DNA of 64,000 nucleotides from Rathayibacter caricis DSM 15933 (GCF_003044275.1 NZ_PZPL01000001.1:434001-498000); one strand, 5' to 3'. Positions 33,931 to 44,659 are shown, counted from the first letter of the stretch. Program-made: numbers and translations. Notes: a model not told the origin generated them from the sequence alone.

Positions 33931-34875
33931 CGGAGTCGCAGTGGCGCGTTCGGCGATCTCGGCGGCGCGGTGCGGGATCGACCGGGCGCGGCGGTGCCTC
34001 CGCTCGATCGCCTGACCGGCGTAGGCGGCGGCCACGATCAGGGCGGCCCCGAGGGCGCCGAGAGGCCCGATCGCCTCGCCCGCGAGCACGGTGCCGACCA
34101 GCAGCGCCCAGACCGGCTCGGTCCCCATCAGGATGCTCGCCCGCGACGCGGAGGTGCGCCGCACCGCCCAGAGCTGCACGACGAAGGCGAAGACCGAGCA
34201 GAGCAGACCCAGGAAGAGCACGTTCCCCCAGGCCGCCGCATCGAGAGCGGCCGCCGCGGCCGGGAGGGAGGGGCCGGCGATCAGCGAGAACGCGCCGGCG
34301 CAGACGAGCATCTGCACGAGCACCACGCCGAGCGTGCCGTCGGAGCGATCCCGCGTCAGGTGCCCGCTCGCCGTGACGTGGACGGCGCGGACCACCGCGG
34401 CCGCGATCACCAGCGCATCGCCCGGGGCGGGCGCGCGGAGGCCGCCGTCCGAGACGAGCAGCGCGACTCCGACCACGGCCGCAACCGCGGCGACGAAGAA
34501 CGAGCGCGGGAGCCAGGAGCGGGACGCGAGGCCCTCGAGCACCGGGGTCATCACCAGCGCGAGGCTGATCAGCAGGCCCGCGTTGGTGGCGGAGGTGAGG
34601 TGCACGCCCCAGGTCTCGAGGCCGATCACCGCGGCCTGCGAGCAGCCCAGCAGCGCGGCGATCGCGAGTCCCCGGCCGCGAGGGAGCCGCTCGCGGCGCG
34701 CGACGCAGAGCAGACCGGTCGCCGCCGCGGCGACGAGGAAGCGGAGGGCGACGGCCGCGGGCACACCGGTCTCGGCGGCCAGGTCCTTCGCCGCGAGGAA
34801 GCTCGCTCCCCAGACCGCGGCGACGCCGAGCAGGAGCAGATCGGCGGCGGTGTCGGCGGAGCGGCGTGAAGGCAT
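33928..34875 (-). CDS. EamA/DMT family transporter
   Basis: A 315-residue ten-helix transporter of the drug/metabolite superfamily with the duplicated EamA fold. The first half opens with LLLLGVAAVWGASFLAAKDL and the second half has ASRASILMGTEPVWALLVG, the usual EamA motif. It probably exports a metabolite or amino acid. ATG at 34875 is favoured; a start 42 bases upstream adds non-helical residues. It is divergent from a LysR gene whose product probably controls it. Confidence 0.88.
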   Translation of the reverse strand: MPSRRSADTAADLLLLGVAAVWGASFLAAKDLAAETGVPAAVALRFLVAAAATGLLCVARRERLPRGRGLAIAALLGCSQAAVIGLETWGVHLTSATNAGLLISLALVMTPVLEGLASRSWLPRSFFVAAVAAVVGVALLVSDGGLRAPAPGDALVIAAAVVRAVHVTASGHLTRDRSDGTLGVVLVQMLVCAGAFSLIAGPSLPAAAAALDAAAWGNVLFLGLLCSVFAFVVQLWAVRRTSASRASILMGTEPVWALLVGTVLAGEAIGPLGALGAALIVAAAYAGQAIERRHRRARSIPHRAAEIAERATATP

Positions 34876-34914
34876 GGGGCTACTGTCGAGGCCTGGACGA
34901 TGAAGAACAACGGG

Positions 34915-34934
34915 CATCGTCTTGATCGACGATG
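34915..34934. promoter_or_regulatory. LysR-type operator candidate
   Basis: CATCGTC and GACGATG as an inverted repeat with six-base spacer TTGATC, in the divergent EamA/lysR gap. Nearby GACGATGAAG occurs twice (34896 and 34928). This fits an ATC-N-GAT LysR box used for self-control and transporter control. Confidence 0.45.
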
Positions 34935-34946
34935 AAGGGAACGCTC

Positions 34947-35882
34947 ATGGATCCGGCGCGACTCCGTCTCCTCCGCGAGCTCGGCGACCGCGGGAGCGTC
35001 GCCGCCGTCGCCGCGGCGCTGCACGTCAGCGCCTCGGCCGTGTCGCAGCAGCTCGGCGCCCTGCAGGCCGGGATCCCGGTGCCGCTGACCGTGCGCAGCG
35101 GCCGCCGGCTCGTGCTCACCGAGGCGGGCGAGGCGCTCGCCGTCGCGGGAGCGCGGGTGGAGGAGGCGCTGGCCGACGCCCGCGCGGCGGTCGGCTCGTT
35201 CCTCGAGCAGGACGACCGGCCCGTGCGGGTCTCGGCGTTCCACAGCGCCGGGCTCACGCTCTTCGGTCCGCTCCTGCGCGCCCTGGGCGAGGGCCAGCAG
35301 GTCGCGCTCGCCGACGCCGACGTCGCCCAGGACCGCTTCGCCGGGCTGACCGCCGATCACGACCTCGTGATCGCGCACCGCCTCGCCCACGATCCGGAGT
35401 GGCCGACCGCGCGCCTCGTCGTCACTCCGCTGCTCGTCGAACCGCTCGACATCGCCCTGCACGCCGCGCACCCGCTCGCCGGGCAGTCGAGCATCCGGCC
35501 CGAGCAGCTCCGCGACGAGCGCTGGATCTCAACGCATGAGGGCTTCCCCCTGGCAGGTGTGCTCGACCACCTCGGCGCGCTGGCGGGGCGGGCCCCGCGC
35601 ATCGAGCACCGGATCAACGAGTTCTTCGTCGCCGCCGAGGTGGTCCGCACCGGCGCCGCGATCGCGGTCATGCCCCGGGTCACGGCGGCGGCTCTCGCCG
35701 TCGACGGCATGGTGCTGCGGCCGGTGGACGGAGTGGCGCTCGTCCGTCACGTGGACGTGCTCGCCCGGCCCGACGCGCTCGCGCACGCCCCGGTGCGGCG
35801 TGTGCTCGCGGCGCTGCAGGAGGTGGCTCGCGGTCGGCTGACGTCCCTCAGACCGAGCGGATCCGACGCGAGAGAGGCATGA
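34947..35882 (+). CDS. LysR-family transcriptional regulator
   Basis: A 311-residue regulator with an N-terminal winged helix (LRELGDRGSVAAVAAALHVS, then ASAVSQQLGALQ) and a LysR substrate-binding domain from residue 85. It starts at ATG 34947, with GAAGGGA about five bases upstream; the earlier ATG at 34932 is less likely. It is divergent from the EamA transporter gene with an inverted repeat between them, a common regulator-exporter arrangement. Confidence 0.9.
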   Translation: MDPARLRLLRELGDRGSVAAVAAALHVSASAVSQQLGALQAGIPVPLTVRSGRRLVLTEAGEALAVAGARVEEALADARAAVGSFLEQDDRPVRVSAFHSAGLTLFGPLLRALGEGQQVALADADVAQDRFAGLTADHDLVIAHRLAHDPEWPTARLVVTPLLVEPLDIALHAAHPLAGQSSIRPEQLRDERWISTHEGFPLAGVLDHLGALAGRAPRIEHRINEFFVAAEVVRTGAAIAVMPRVTAAALAVDGMVLRPVDGVALVRHVDVLARPDALAHAPVRRVLAALQEVARGRLTSLRPSGSDAREA

Positions 35883-35885
35883 CGT

Positions 35886-36761
35886 TCAGGTGGGCGGCCG
35901 AGCCGCATCGCTCTGCGGGGAGGCGCGGATGGCGGATCGCATCGCCTCGGCCGTCCTGAATCCGGTCTGGCGGGCGACGCGCTGCGCCTCGGTCCGGTCG
36001 GGTCTCGCACCGAGGCGGCGGAGAGCCTCACGGGCGCGGATCTCGCGGATCACCGATCGGGGCGAGGAGTCGATGCTGCGGAAGGCGCGTTGGAGTGAGC
36101 GCTCCGACACGGAGACGATCCGAGCCAGCTCCTCGACCGAGAAGTCGGGATCATGTGCCCGATCCTCGACCGCGCGAACCGCACGACGCACGAGATCGAC
36201 GCTCGTCGCCGACGCGCCCGACCAGGGATCGCCCGCCCGGAGTACGGCGACCGTCAGATCCTCGAGGGCGCGACGTGCGGCCGGCCACGCCTCATCGGCC
36301 GGTGTCGCCGATCCGGCGAGGAGCGCGTGGCACGCCGCGGCGAGGGTTTCTCTGTAAGCCGTACCGGGAACGAGCGCCGCCGAGCGCGGGCCGGACCTCG
36401 CGTCGAGCGGGGACCGCTCCGAGAGAGCCACTTCGATCCTCGCCAGACTCTCGGGAACGGCGAAGGACTCGGCGCTCGACAGCAGAACGGCGTCCCCGCT
36501 CTGGACGCGACGGCCGTCCGCCATCACGGCGGCACCGTCCAGCACGAGCAGGAGCAGTGGAGTGGGCCGGGTCTGCATCGCCAGCGTCGTCGCTGTGTTC
36601 CAGACCCGCGCGACCGAGAACCCGTCGTCGTGCAACGCGTCCGCGTAGAGGCGCAGAGCAGGATCCGGTGGAACGGTCGCTCCGCGACGACCGAGCCACC
36701 CCGCGGCGGACGCGCCCGACAGGGAGAGCCTGCGCTGCGCGGGAGGGAGGTCGGTCGGCAT
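35886..36761 (-). CDS. AraC-family transcriptional regulator
   Basis: A 291-residue protein with an AraC C-terminal domain: VEELARIVSVSERSLQRAFR and a second helix-turn-helix AQRVARQTGFRTAEAMRSAI. The N-terminal 190 residues resemble AraC-binding-like regions of the 'AraC-binding-like domain' type (LLLLVLDGAAVMADGRRVQS). It is divergent from the Tat-exported protein gene at 36950 and may control it. It is convergent with the lysR gene, three bases from its stop. Confidence 0.85.
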   Translation of the reverse strand: MPTDLPPAQRRLSLSGASAAGWLGRRGATVPPDPALRLYADALHDDGFSVARVWNTATTLAMQTRPTPLLLLVLDGAAVMADGRRVQSGDAVLLSSAESFAVPESLARIEVALSERSPLDARSGPRSAALVPGTAYRETLAAACHALLAGSATPADEAWPAARRALEDLTVAVLRAGDPWSGASATSVDLVRRAVRAVEDRAHDPDFSVEELARIVSVSERSLQRAFRSIDSSPRSVIREIRAREALRRLGARPDRTEAQRVARQTGFRTAEAMRSAIRASPQSDAARPPT

Positions 36762-36949
36762 GAGGTCCCGTCGTCATGGGTCGCTCGCGAGGTGAGGGCG
36801 GAGTTCGATCGTGCCCACACGGCTCCAGATGCCGCTCGCTGGGCGCTCGACCCGACGGTTCGAACGGGCCGACCCGACAAGACCGTCCGAGGAGTGCCGA
36901 CCGTCGCCGACTCTGGTCGACGTCATCACCCCTCGAAAGGAACCCGCTC

Positions 36950-37585
36950 ATGAGCGCCTCGAAGAACCTCCCCGTCCCGCCGACCCCCCTTGAGCACGAC
37001 GGTGCTCCTGTTCTGCGCCGGACGATCGTCGCCGGAGCCGCGTGGACGATCCCGGTCGTCGCCGGAGCCGCTGCCGCACCGCTCGCCGCGGCCTCCGATC
37101 CGCAGCCCGTCCAGACCGTCGACCTCGACATCACCTACGCGCAGATGGGCTCCATCGGCGGCACCGTCGCCTACGCCGGCCCGACCGGCGAGCCGGGCTG
37201 GGGGCAGAACAGCGGACTCACTCTCCACCTCCAGGTGACCAACAACGGACCAGGGACGGCGACGCAGTTCACCATCGACACCTACTTCGACCCGTCGAGC
37301 TACGCGAACGGCTCCGCCTCGAACAACAGGGTTCCCGGCGGCTTCACCATCGCCAGCGTCTTCCCCTCCGGCGGCTTCGCCGTCGTCCGCATGGTCTGGA
37401 ACGGCTCACTGGCACCGGGGCAGAGCGTGGACACCTACCTCGACTGGTCGACGCCGGGCTGGATCGGCGGCGAGCGCCGGATCACCACGCTCGCCTCCTA
37501 CCTGATCCAGGCCGAACCCGGCGATACGAACGGCGGGAACAACGCGCAGCAGTCGACGCCGTACTACTGGCTGAAGCAGCTGTAG
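36950..37585 (+). CDS. Tat-exported protein with a CARDB/DUF11-like beta domain
   Basis: A 211-residue secreted protein. A twin-arginine signal is visible (VLRRTIVAGAAWTIPVVAGA, residues 22-41, then AAPLAAASD). The mature part is a beta-sandwich with LTLHLQVTNNGPGTATQFTI and PGDTNGGNN, features of CARDB/DUF11-type cell-surface domains. There is no cell-wall anchor motif. AAAGG (36936-36940) lies nine bases before ATG 36950. The role is unknown; the divergent AraC gene is the obvious regulator. Confidence 0.75.
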   Translation: MSASKNLPVPPTPLEHDGAPVLRRTIVAGAAWTIPVVAGAAAAPLAAASDPQPVQTVDLDITYAQMGSIGGTVAYAGPTGEPGWGQNSGLTLHLQVTNNGPGTATQFTIDTYFDPSSYANGSASNNRVPGGFTIASVFPSGGFAVVRMVWNGSLAPGQSVDTYLDWSTPGWIGGERRITTLASYLIQAEPGDTNGGNNAQQSTPYYWLKQL

Positions 37586-38626
<1,041 letters not shown>

Positions 38627-38635
38627 GCCCGGGCG

Positions 38636-40792
38636 TCAGTGCCGCGGCGCCTTCTCGGGACGCGGGAGGGTGCCGTCGGCGCGGGCCGCCTCGTACCAGG
38701 CGCGCGCCTCCTCCTGCCGCGTCTGCTCGGCACCGGTCGCGATCGCCGCGCGCAGGTGCTCGGGGCCGTACCCGAACGCCGCGACGAGGGCGCCGGCGTG
38801 CGGGCGGAGGCGGGCCAGCAGACGGTCGATGTACGAGGTCACCGCGACGGCGCGCTGCGACGAGAGCCGGCCGTGCAGCAGGTACCAGTCGAGGTGCTCC
38901 TCGATCAGGCCGAGGCCGAACAGGTCGCGGAGCCACGTCAGGACGGTGCGGGTGCCCTCGTCCTCGATCCGGGACAGCGCGTCGGTGAACGCCTCCCACT
39001 GGAGCAGCTGGGCGTGCGCGCGAGCCGCCTCGATCAGCTGGTCCTGGTGCGCGTTGAACAGGCGGGCCGCCTCGTCGGCCGGGAGCTTCGACGCCGAGCG
39101 GAGCCGCGATGCGATGCCCGAGACCATGGTCTCGACGCGGCCGGTGAGCAGCTCGCGCTGGTCCTCGCGGAGCTGGCCGACGGAGCGGGCGGTGGATCCG
39201 CGGTCCGAGACGACCTGCGCGAGACGGCGGAGCCCCGAGGTGTCGACGGTCGCCTCCGCCACCTGCCCGACGGCGTAGCGCGCCAGCTCGGTGGGCTGGG
39301 CGTCCTTGAAGCGGCGCCCGACGTCGGTCAGCAGTCGCTTCGCGACGAGCTGCAGGAGCACCGTGTTGTCGCCCTCGAAGGTGACGTAGACGTCGAGGTC
39401 GGCGCGCAGCTGCGTGAGCCGGTTCTCGGCGAGGAAGCCCGCTCCTCCGCAGGCCTCGCGCGCCTCCTGGAGGGTGTCGAGGGCGTGCCAAGTGGAGAGC
39501 GCCTTGAGGCCGGCGGCGAGGGTCTCGAGGTCCTGGCGCGACTCGTCGGTGTCGTTCGCGCCCGAGAAGACGTCGTCGAACGCGCGCAGGAGCGTGTCGT
39601 GCGCGAATCCGGCCGCGTAGGTCGTGGCGAGGCGCGGGAGCAGCCGGCGCTGGTGGCGCTGGTAGTCGAGGAGCACCTCCTCGCGCTCCCCTCCCCCGGT
39701 GAACTGGCGGCGCTGGTCGCCGTAGGTCACGGCGATCGCCAGGGCGATGCGGGAGGCGGCGACGGCGGCTCCGTCGAGCGAGACTCGGCCCTGCACGAGG
39801 GTGCCGAGCATGGTGAAGAAGCGTCGGCCGGGGCTCGCGATGGGCGAGGAGTAGGTGCCGTCGGCGGTGACGGAACCGTAGCGGTTCAGCAGGTTCTCAC
39901 GGGGCACGCGGACGTGGTCGAAGTGCAGGCGGCCGTTGTCGATGCCGTTCAGACCGCCTTTCAGGCCGTCGTCCTCTCCGCCGATCCCGGGGAGGAACGC
40001 GCCCGTCTCGTCGCGCAGGGGCACGAAGAACGCGTGGACGCCGTGGCCGACCCCGCGGGTGACGAGCTGGGCGAAGACGACGGCGGCGCGGCCGTCGATC
40101 GCGGCGTTGCCGAGGTAGTCCTTCCACGCCGCGCGGAAGGGGGTGTTGAGCACGAAGTCGCCGGTCTGCTCGTCGAAGGTCGCGCTGGTCGCGATCGAGG
40201 CGACGTCGGAGCCGTGACCCGTCTCGGTCATCGCGAACGCGCCCGGGATCTCGAGGTTCATGATGCCGGGCAGCCACTTCTCGTGGTGCTCGCGGGTGCC
40301 GAGGTGCAGGACGGCCGCGCCGAAGAGGCCCCACTGCACGCCGGACTTGATCTGCAGCGACGGGTCGGCGGTGACCAGCTCCTCGAAGCCGGCGATGTTG
40401 CCGCCGTGGTCGGCGCCTCCGCCGAGGTCGGCCGGGAACGCGCGCAGCACGCCCTTCTCGGCGGCGAGGAGACGCATCTGCCGCGTCACCCGCGCGCGGT
40501 GCTCGGCCATGGGGAGGCCGGCCTCGCCGTGGAGCTCGGGGCGAGCGGTCAGCGCGCGGGACGCGAGGCGCTGCTCCTTCCACTCGCCCAGCAGCAGCTC
40601 GCCGAGGGCGGCGACGTCGACGGAAGGCGTACCGTCCTCGTCGAGGCGGGCGTCGACCTCGGTTCCGAGCGCGTCGATCGGAGGAGTGGGCGCGATGGCC
40701 CCGGCGCGGGAGCGGCGCCGGCGGGACGTGCCGGTCGCGGCCTTCTCGGCGGCGTCCGCGGCGGAGCGGGGGCGGGGAGCAGTGGTGACCAT
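38636..40792 (-). CDS. acyl-CoA oxidase-like acyl-CoA dehydrogenase
   Basis: A 718-residue flavoprotein of beta-oxidation. The domain order is that of acyl-CoA oxidases: N-terminal helices, a beta domain with AFAMTETGHGSDVASI (about residue 190), FAD-contacting HFDHVRVPRENLLNR, and two C-terminal helical domains. The catalytic Glu lies in VYVTFEGDNTVLLQLVAKRL (about residue 475). The first 45 residues are a basic Ala-rich extension (SRRRRSRAGA). It oxidises acyl-CoA, passing electrons to oxygen or an electron-transfer flavoprotein; which one cannot be settled here. Confidence 0.88.
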   Translation of the reverse strand: MVTTAPRPRSAADAAEKAATGTSRRRRSRAGAIAPTPPIDALGTEVDARLDEDGTPSVDVAALGELLLGEWKEQRLASRALTARPELHGEAGLPMAEHRARVTRQMRLLAAEKGVLRAFPADLGGGADHGGNIAGFEELVTADPSLQIKSGVQWGLFGAAVLHLGTREHHEKWLPGIMNLEIPGAFAMTETGHGSDVASIATSATFDEQTGDFVLNTPFRAAWKDYLGNAAIDGRAAVVFAQLVTRGVGHGVHAFFVPLRDETGAFLPGIGGEDDGLKGGLNGIDNGRLHFDHVRVPRENLLNRYGSVTADGTYSSPIASPGRRFFTMLGTLVQGRVSLDGAAVAASRIALAIAVTYGDQRRQFTGGGEREEVLLDYQRHQRRLLPRLATTYAAGFAHDTLLRAFDDVFSGANDTDESRQDLETLAAGLKALSTWHALDTLQEAREACGGAGFLAENRLTQLRADLDVYVTFEGDNTVLLQLVAKRLLTDVGRRFKDAQPTELARYAVGQVAEATVDTSGLRRLAQVVSDRGSTARSVGQLREDQRELLTGRVETMVSGIASRLRSASKLPADEAARLFNAHQDQLIEAARAHAQLLQWEAFTDALSRIEDEGTRTVLTWLRDLFGLGLIEEHLDWYLLHGRLSSQRAVAVTSYIDRLLARLRPHAGALVAAFGYGPEHLRAAIATGAEQTRQEEARAWYEAARADGTLPRPEKAPRH

Positions 40793-41013
40793 GAGTGGAG
40801 GATCCCTTCGACCAGCCGCGTGCGACCGGAGCGGTGGGCCCGGTCGCTCCCCCGAAGCGTCGTGGATCAGGAGGCGGTCACTGCACGGTAGGTCGCTCTC
40901 GCGGAAGGCGGAAAGGTTCCGTCGCGGGCCGACAAACGGGGACGGGCGGAGGCGGCGGCGCGTTGTCGGAAGCGGCCAGGCGGGGCGTCGGCCGCGTGCT
41001 GCGGGCCCGTGAG

Positions 41014-41019
41014 TAGGCT
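41014..41019 (+). promoter_or_regulatory. -10 box, leaderless start of the first tandem membrane protein
   Basis: TAGGCT, six bases, ATG 41026. Confidence 0.5.
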
Positions 41020-41025
41020 CGCGGT

Positions 41026-41484
41026 ATGAGTGAGCCGCCGCTTCCTCCGCCCCCGCCGCCGCGCCGCGAGCCGGAACGCCCTGCGCCCGCCGCGGTCGTC
41101 GATCAGCGCCCGGCGGGACCGGGCACGCCCTGGACTGCTGCGCGCGCCCGGCGGCCGGTGCGGGTCTGGGATCTCGTGCTCACGATCGTGCTGCTGGCGG
41201 GCGAGTTCGTGCTGACCGCGCTGCTGTCGTACTTCGGGCTGTTCCTCGCGATGGCGAGCGACGCCTGCATGGGCGGGAACGACTGCGACTCGGGGCTGAT
41301 CGGCGGCGGAGTCCTCGTCGCCGCGGGCGGCGTGTGGATCGGGATGCTCGTGGCGCTGGTGGTGTCGATCGTGCTGCTGATCCAGCGGAGGATCACGTTC
41401 TGGGTGCCGATCGCGGGCACGGTGCTCTCGTTCGTCGCCACGATCGCCGGCGCGGGGATGGCGATGGCCGGGACGGGCACGTGA
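41026..41484 (+). CDS. small three-helix membrane protein (first of a tandem pair)
   Basis: A 152-residue protein: a Pro-rich N-terminus (PPLPPPPPPRREPERP), then three hydrophobic helices (about residues 45-75, 92-120 and 126-148) with MASDACMGGNDCDSGLIGGG between helices 1 and 2. The paired cysteines of that loop are kept in the next gene. Function unknown. Confidence 0.7.
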   Translation: MSEPPLPPPPPPRREPERPAPAAVVDQRPAGPGTPWTAARARRPVRVWDLVLTIVLLAGEFVLTALLSYFGLFLAMASDACMGGNDCDSGLIGGGVLVAAGGVWIGMLVALVVSIVLLIQRRITFWVPIAGTVLSFVATIAGAGMAMAGTGT

Positions 41485-41852
41485 GCGGGCAGCCTCCGTC
41501 TCCGCCGGCTCCGGGTTCCCGGCGCCCGATTCGGGTGTGGGACCTCGTCCTCACGATCGTGCTGCTCCTGGCCGAGGTCTGCGTGACGCTGCTGCTGACC
41601 TACGTCGGCCTGTTCTCGGGCATGGCGAGCGACGGCTGCATGGGGCGCGACGACTGCGATTTCACCCTGCTCAACTGGGGCGTCCTGATCGCGGCGGGCG
41701 GGGTGTGGATCGGGATGCTCGCCGCGGTCGTCGCGTCGATCGTGCTGCTGCTGCGGCGGAGGATCGCGTTCTGGGCGCCGATCGCCGGGACGGTGCTGTC
41801 GTTCGCCGCCACCGTGATCGGCATCTGGATGGTGACGGTCGGCACGGACTGA
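41481..41852 (+). CDS. small three-helix membrane protein (second of a tandem pair)
   Basis: A 123-residue paralogue of the preceding product, sharing RVWDLVLTIVLL, the MASDGCMGRDDCDFTLLNWG loop and RRRIAFWAPIAGTVLSFAAT. GTG at 41481 overlaps the previous stop (GTGA), so the two are coupled and probably made in a fixed ratio. Function unknown; both may form one complex. Confidence 0.7.
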   Translation: MSGQPPSPPAPGSRRPIRVWDLVLTIVLLLAEVCVTLLLTYVGLFSGMASDGCMGRDDCDFTLLNWGVLIAAGGVWIGMLAAVVASIVLLLRRRIAFWAPIAGTVLSFAATVIGIWMVTVGTD

Positions 41853-41859
41853 CCGGGGC

Positions 41860-43953
41860 TCAGTAGCTGTCCCAGCCCGGCTCCCAGTAGGGCTCGTCCG
41901 GCGGCACCCAGTCGTCCTCGGGCGGGGCGGAGGAGACGGGCGGGCCGGAGGCGCGCTCGGAGGAGCCGCCGCCGAAGGCGGGGCGTGCGCCCTTGGCCGC
42001 GGCGCCACCGGAGCGGGCGGCACCCGAGCGCGCGGGTCGTCGGGGAGCGGGCTCCTCCTGGTTCGCGTCGGGCTCGGCGATCTCGGGGGTCTCGCCGGCG
42101 ACGACGGCGAGCACCGCGGCTCCGTAGGTCAGGAGCTTCTTCTGGCCGACGCCGCCGATGATGCTGAGCGCGTCGATCGTGGCGGGCTCGGCGGTCGCGA
42201 TCTCGCGGAGGGTGGCGTCGTTGAAGACGATGTAGGCGGGAACCGACTGAGCGCGGGCCTGCGCGGCGCGCCACTCGCGGAGGCGCTCGAACAGCGGCTG
42301 CGCCTCGGTCGGCAGGTCGGACACGGTCGAGCGACCGGAGCGCGAGGACCCGCTCGAGCGGGCGGGCTTCTCGGGCTCCTGACGCAGCTCGACCTTGCGC
42401 TCGCCGCTGAGGACGGAGCCGGACGCCGGAGTGATGACGAGCGTGCCGAAGCCGTCGTCGTTCACCCCCAGCAGGCCCTGCGCGAGCAGCTGGCGCGCGA
42501 CTCCGCGCCACTGGGTGTCGCTGAGGTCGGCGCCGATGCCCCAGGTCGACAGCGCGTCGTGACCGTGCTGGGTGGTGCGCGGGGTGGTCTTGCCGCGGAG
42601 GATGTCGATGACGTGGCCGGCGCCGAACTGCTGGTTGCGCTCGCGCTTGAGCCGGACGACGGTCGAGAGGAACTTCTGCGCGGCGACCGTGCCGTCCCAC
42701 GAGGCGGGCGGCTCGAGGCAGGTGTCGCAGTTGCCGCAGGCCGTGCTCTCCTGGCCGAAGTATGCGAGCAGGTTCACGCGGCGGCACTGCACCGTCTCGG
42801 ACAGCGCGAGCATCGCGTCGAGGTGCGCGGACATCCGGCGGCGGTGGGCGAGATCGCCCGGCGACTCGTCGATCATTCGGCGCTGCTGCACGACGTCCTG
42901 CAGGCCGTAGGCGAGCCACGCGGTGGACGGGAGGCCGTCGCGGCCGGCGCGACCCGTCTCCTGGTAGTAGCCCTCGACCGACTTGGGCAGGTCGATGTGC
43001 GCGACGAAGCGGACATCGGGCTTGTCGATGCCCATGCCGAACGCGATGGTGGCGCAGACGATGACTCCCTCCTCGCGGAGGAAGCGCGACTGCGCGGCGG
43101 CGCGGACGCGGGAGTCGAGACCGGCGTGGTACGCCACGGCGTCGAAGCCGGCGCCGCGCAGGGCCTCTGCCGTGGCCTCGACGCTCTTGCGCGACAGGGC
43201 GTAGACGATGCCGGCGTCGTCGGCGTGCTCACGGCGGAGGAAGTCGATCAGCTGCTTGCGGGGCTCGACCTTGTTGACGATCCGGTACTGGATGTTGGGC
43301 CGGTCGAAGCTCGAGACGAAGTGGCGGGCCTCGCCCATGTGCAGCCGCGTGGTGATCTCGCGGTGCGTCGCCTCGGTCGCCGTGGCGGTGAGCGCGATGC
43401 GCGGGACGTCGGGCCAGCGCTCGGCCAGCTCGCCGAGGGCGAGGTAGTCGGGCCGGAAGTCGTGGCCCCACTGGCTCACGCAGTGCGCCTCGTCGATGGC
43501 GAAGAGGGCGATGCGGCCGCGGGCGAGGAACTGCTTCATGCCCTCGTTGCCGAGGCGCTCGGGGGCGACGTAGAGCAGATCGAGCTCGCCGTCGAGGTAC
43601 GCGCGCTCGACGCGGGCGCGCTCACCCGGGTCCTGGGTGGAGTTGAGGAACTCGGCGCGGACGCCGTTGGCGCGCAGGGCGTCGACCTGGTCCTGCATGA
43701 GGGCGATGAGGGGCGACACGACCACTCCGGTGCCCTCGCGGACGATCGACGGGATCTGGTAGCAGAGCGACTTGCCGCCGCCGGTGGGCATCAGGACGAC
43801 GGCGTCGCCGCCTCCGATGACCTGCTCGACGATCTGCTCCTGCTCGCCGCGGAACGAGGAGTAGCCGAAGACCTTCTCGAGGATCGCCTGCGCGGGCGTC
43901 GGAGAACCGGGCTGCTCGGCGAGCGGGAGGGCGGTCGCGGTGGTCTCTGTCAC
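41860..43953 (-). CDS. recQ: ATP-dependent DNA helicase RecQ
   Basis: 3'-5' DNA helicase for recombination repair. The 697 residues have Walker [19 protein letters not shown], the DEAH box [20 protein letters not shown], motif [16 protein letters not shown], the zinc-binding [17 protein letters not shown], a winged helix and an HRDC domain (about residues 545-620). A 70-residue Arg/Ala/Pro tail ending in an acidic-aromatic [18 protein letters not shown] follows; such tails in RecQ often bind SSB, but that is inference. GTG at 43953 follows a TAGAGT box at seven bases. Confidence 0.95.
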   Translation of the reverse strand: MTETTATALPLAEQPGSPTPAQAILEKVFGYSSFRGEQEQIVEQVIGGGDAVVLMPTGGGKSLCYQIPSIVREGTGVVVSPLIALMQDQVDALRANGVRAEFLNSTQDPGERARVERAYLDGELDLLYVAPERLGNEGMKQFLARGRIALFAIDEAHCVSQWGHDFRPDYLALGELAERWPDVPRIALTATATEATHREITTRLHMGEARHFVSSFDRPNIQYRIVNKVEPRKQLIDFLRREHADDAGIVYALSRKSVEATAEALRGAGFDAVAYHAGLDSRVRAAAQSRFLREEGVIVCATIAFGMGIDKPDVRFVAHIDLPKSVEGYYQETGRAGRDGLPSTAWLAYGLQDVVQQRRMIDESPGDLAHRRRMSAHLDAMLALSETVQCRRVNLLAYFGQESTACGNCDTCLEPPASWDGTVAAQKFLSTVVRLKRERNQQFGAGHVIDILRGKTTPRTTQHGHDALSTWGIGADLSDTQWRGVARQLLAQGLLGVNDDGFGTLVITPASGSVLSGERKVELRQEPEKPARSSGSSRSGRSTVSDLPTEAQPLFERLREWRAAQARAQSVPAYIVFNDATLREIATAEPATIDALSIIGGVGQKKLLTYGAAVLAVVAGETPEIAEPDANQEEPAPRRPARSGAARSGGAAAKGARPAFGGGSSERASGPPVSSAPPEDDWVPPDEPYWEPGWDSY

Positions 43954-43960
43954 CCGGGGA

Positions 43961-43966
43961 ACTCTA
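43961..43966 (-). promoter_or_regulatory. -10 box, leaderless start of recQ
   Basis: TAGAGT on the minus strand, seven bases before GTG 43953. Confidence 0.5.
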
Positions 43967-44040
43967 CCCGCCGCCTCCGACGGCGCTCCGGGTCCGACGG
44001 AGGCTGGGGAGAGCTCTCGGAAGGCGCGGCTGGGGAGGAG

Positions 44041-44526
44041 TCAGAGCTCAGTGACGGTCTTCGTGTCGCCGTCCCAGAAGCGCGCGCCCGCGAGGCCGAC
44101 CGTGAACGGCTCGCCCAGCAGCGGGACGGCCTCGGCGAGCTGCTCGGCGCGGAGGCGGCGCGAGACGCTCACGTGCGGTGTCCACGACTCCGGGAGCGAC
44201 GTGGGGACGCCTCCCGGGACCGCGGCGACCGTGCGTCGGTGCAGCGCGTCGAGGGCGGGCGAGCGGACGACGCCCCAGGCGATCACGAAGCGGCCCGCGT
44301 GCGGGAAGAGGAGGACGGCGCCGAGGTCGACGGCCGCGGGGAGCGGGCCGAGGGCGCCGGTGGCCGGGCAGGGCAGCTCGGGGCCGGCGACGAGCGTGAT
44401 GTGGGGGCGGTTGCTGTCGGAGCGGTGCAGGGCGAGGCTCGGGACGCCGGCGGCCTCGAGCGCCTCCCACTGACCGCGGACGCGCGCCTCGAAATCGTGG
44501 TCGAGCAGGAGTTCGACGCTGCGCAT
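44041..44526 (-). CDS. 2'-5' RNA ligase / cyclic phosphodiesterase family protein
   Basis: A 161-residue 2H phosphoesterase. The two catalytic His motifs are RPHITLVAG (about residues 43-51) and TPHVSVSRRL (about 118-127). The family acts on 2',3'-cyclic or 2'-5' phosphodiester bonds in RNA, or on nucleotide second messengers. ATG at 44526 has AGGA seven bases upstream. The 198-bp region before it carries two unusual palindromes. Confidence 0.82.
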   Translation of the reverse strand: MRSVELLLDHDFEARVRGQWEALEAAGVPSLALHRSDSNRPHITLVAGPELPCPATGALGPLPAAVDLGAVLLFPHAGRFVIAWGVVRSPALDALHRRTVAAVPGGVPTSLPESWTPHVSVSRRLRAEQLAEAVPLLGEPFTVGLAGARFWDGDTKTVTEL

Positions 44527-44576
44527 GCGTCCATCCTGCCGCGGCGGGTTCGGGGCGGCGCGGGCTCGCCGTTCCG

Positions 44577-44616
44577 CAGAAGTTGCGGTAACGGCGCACG
44601 CTTCCCGCAACTTCTG
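44577..44616. repeat. 12-bp perfect inverted repeat
   Basis: CAGAAGTTGCGG and CCGCAACTTCTG separated by 16 bases, upstream of the 2'-5' ligase gene. It shares CAGAAGTTG with the palindrome at 44660. Confidence 0.65.
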
Positions 44617-44659
44617 GCGGATCGACGGGCCCGAGGTCGGACGACGATGTCGAGTCAGC

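Noticed and set aside
36852..36880. LexA/SOS box at GGTTCGAACG upstream of the Tat protein gene
   Set aside because: The GTTCGAAC core lacks the spaced halves of the actinobacterial box (TCGAAC-N4-GTTCGA).
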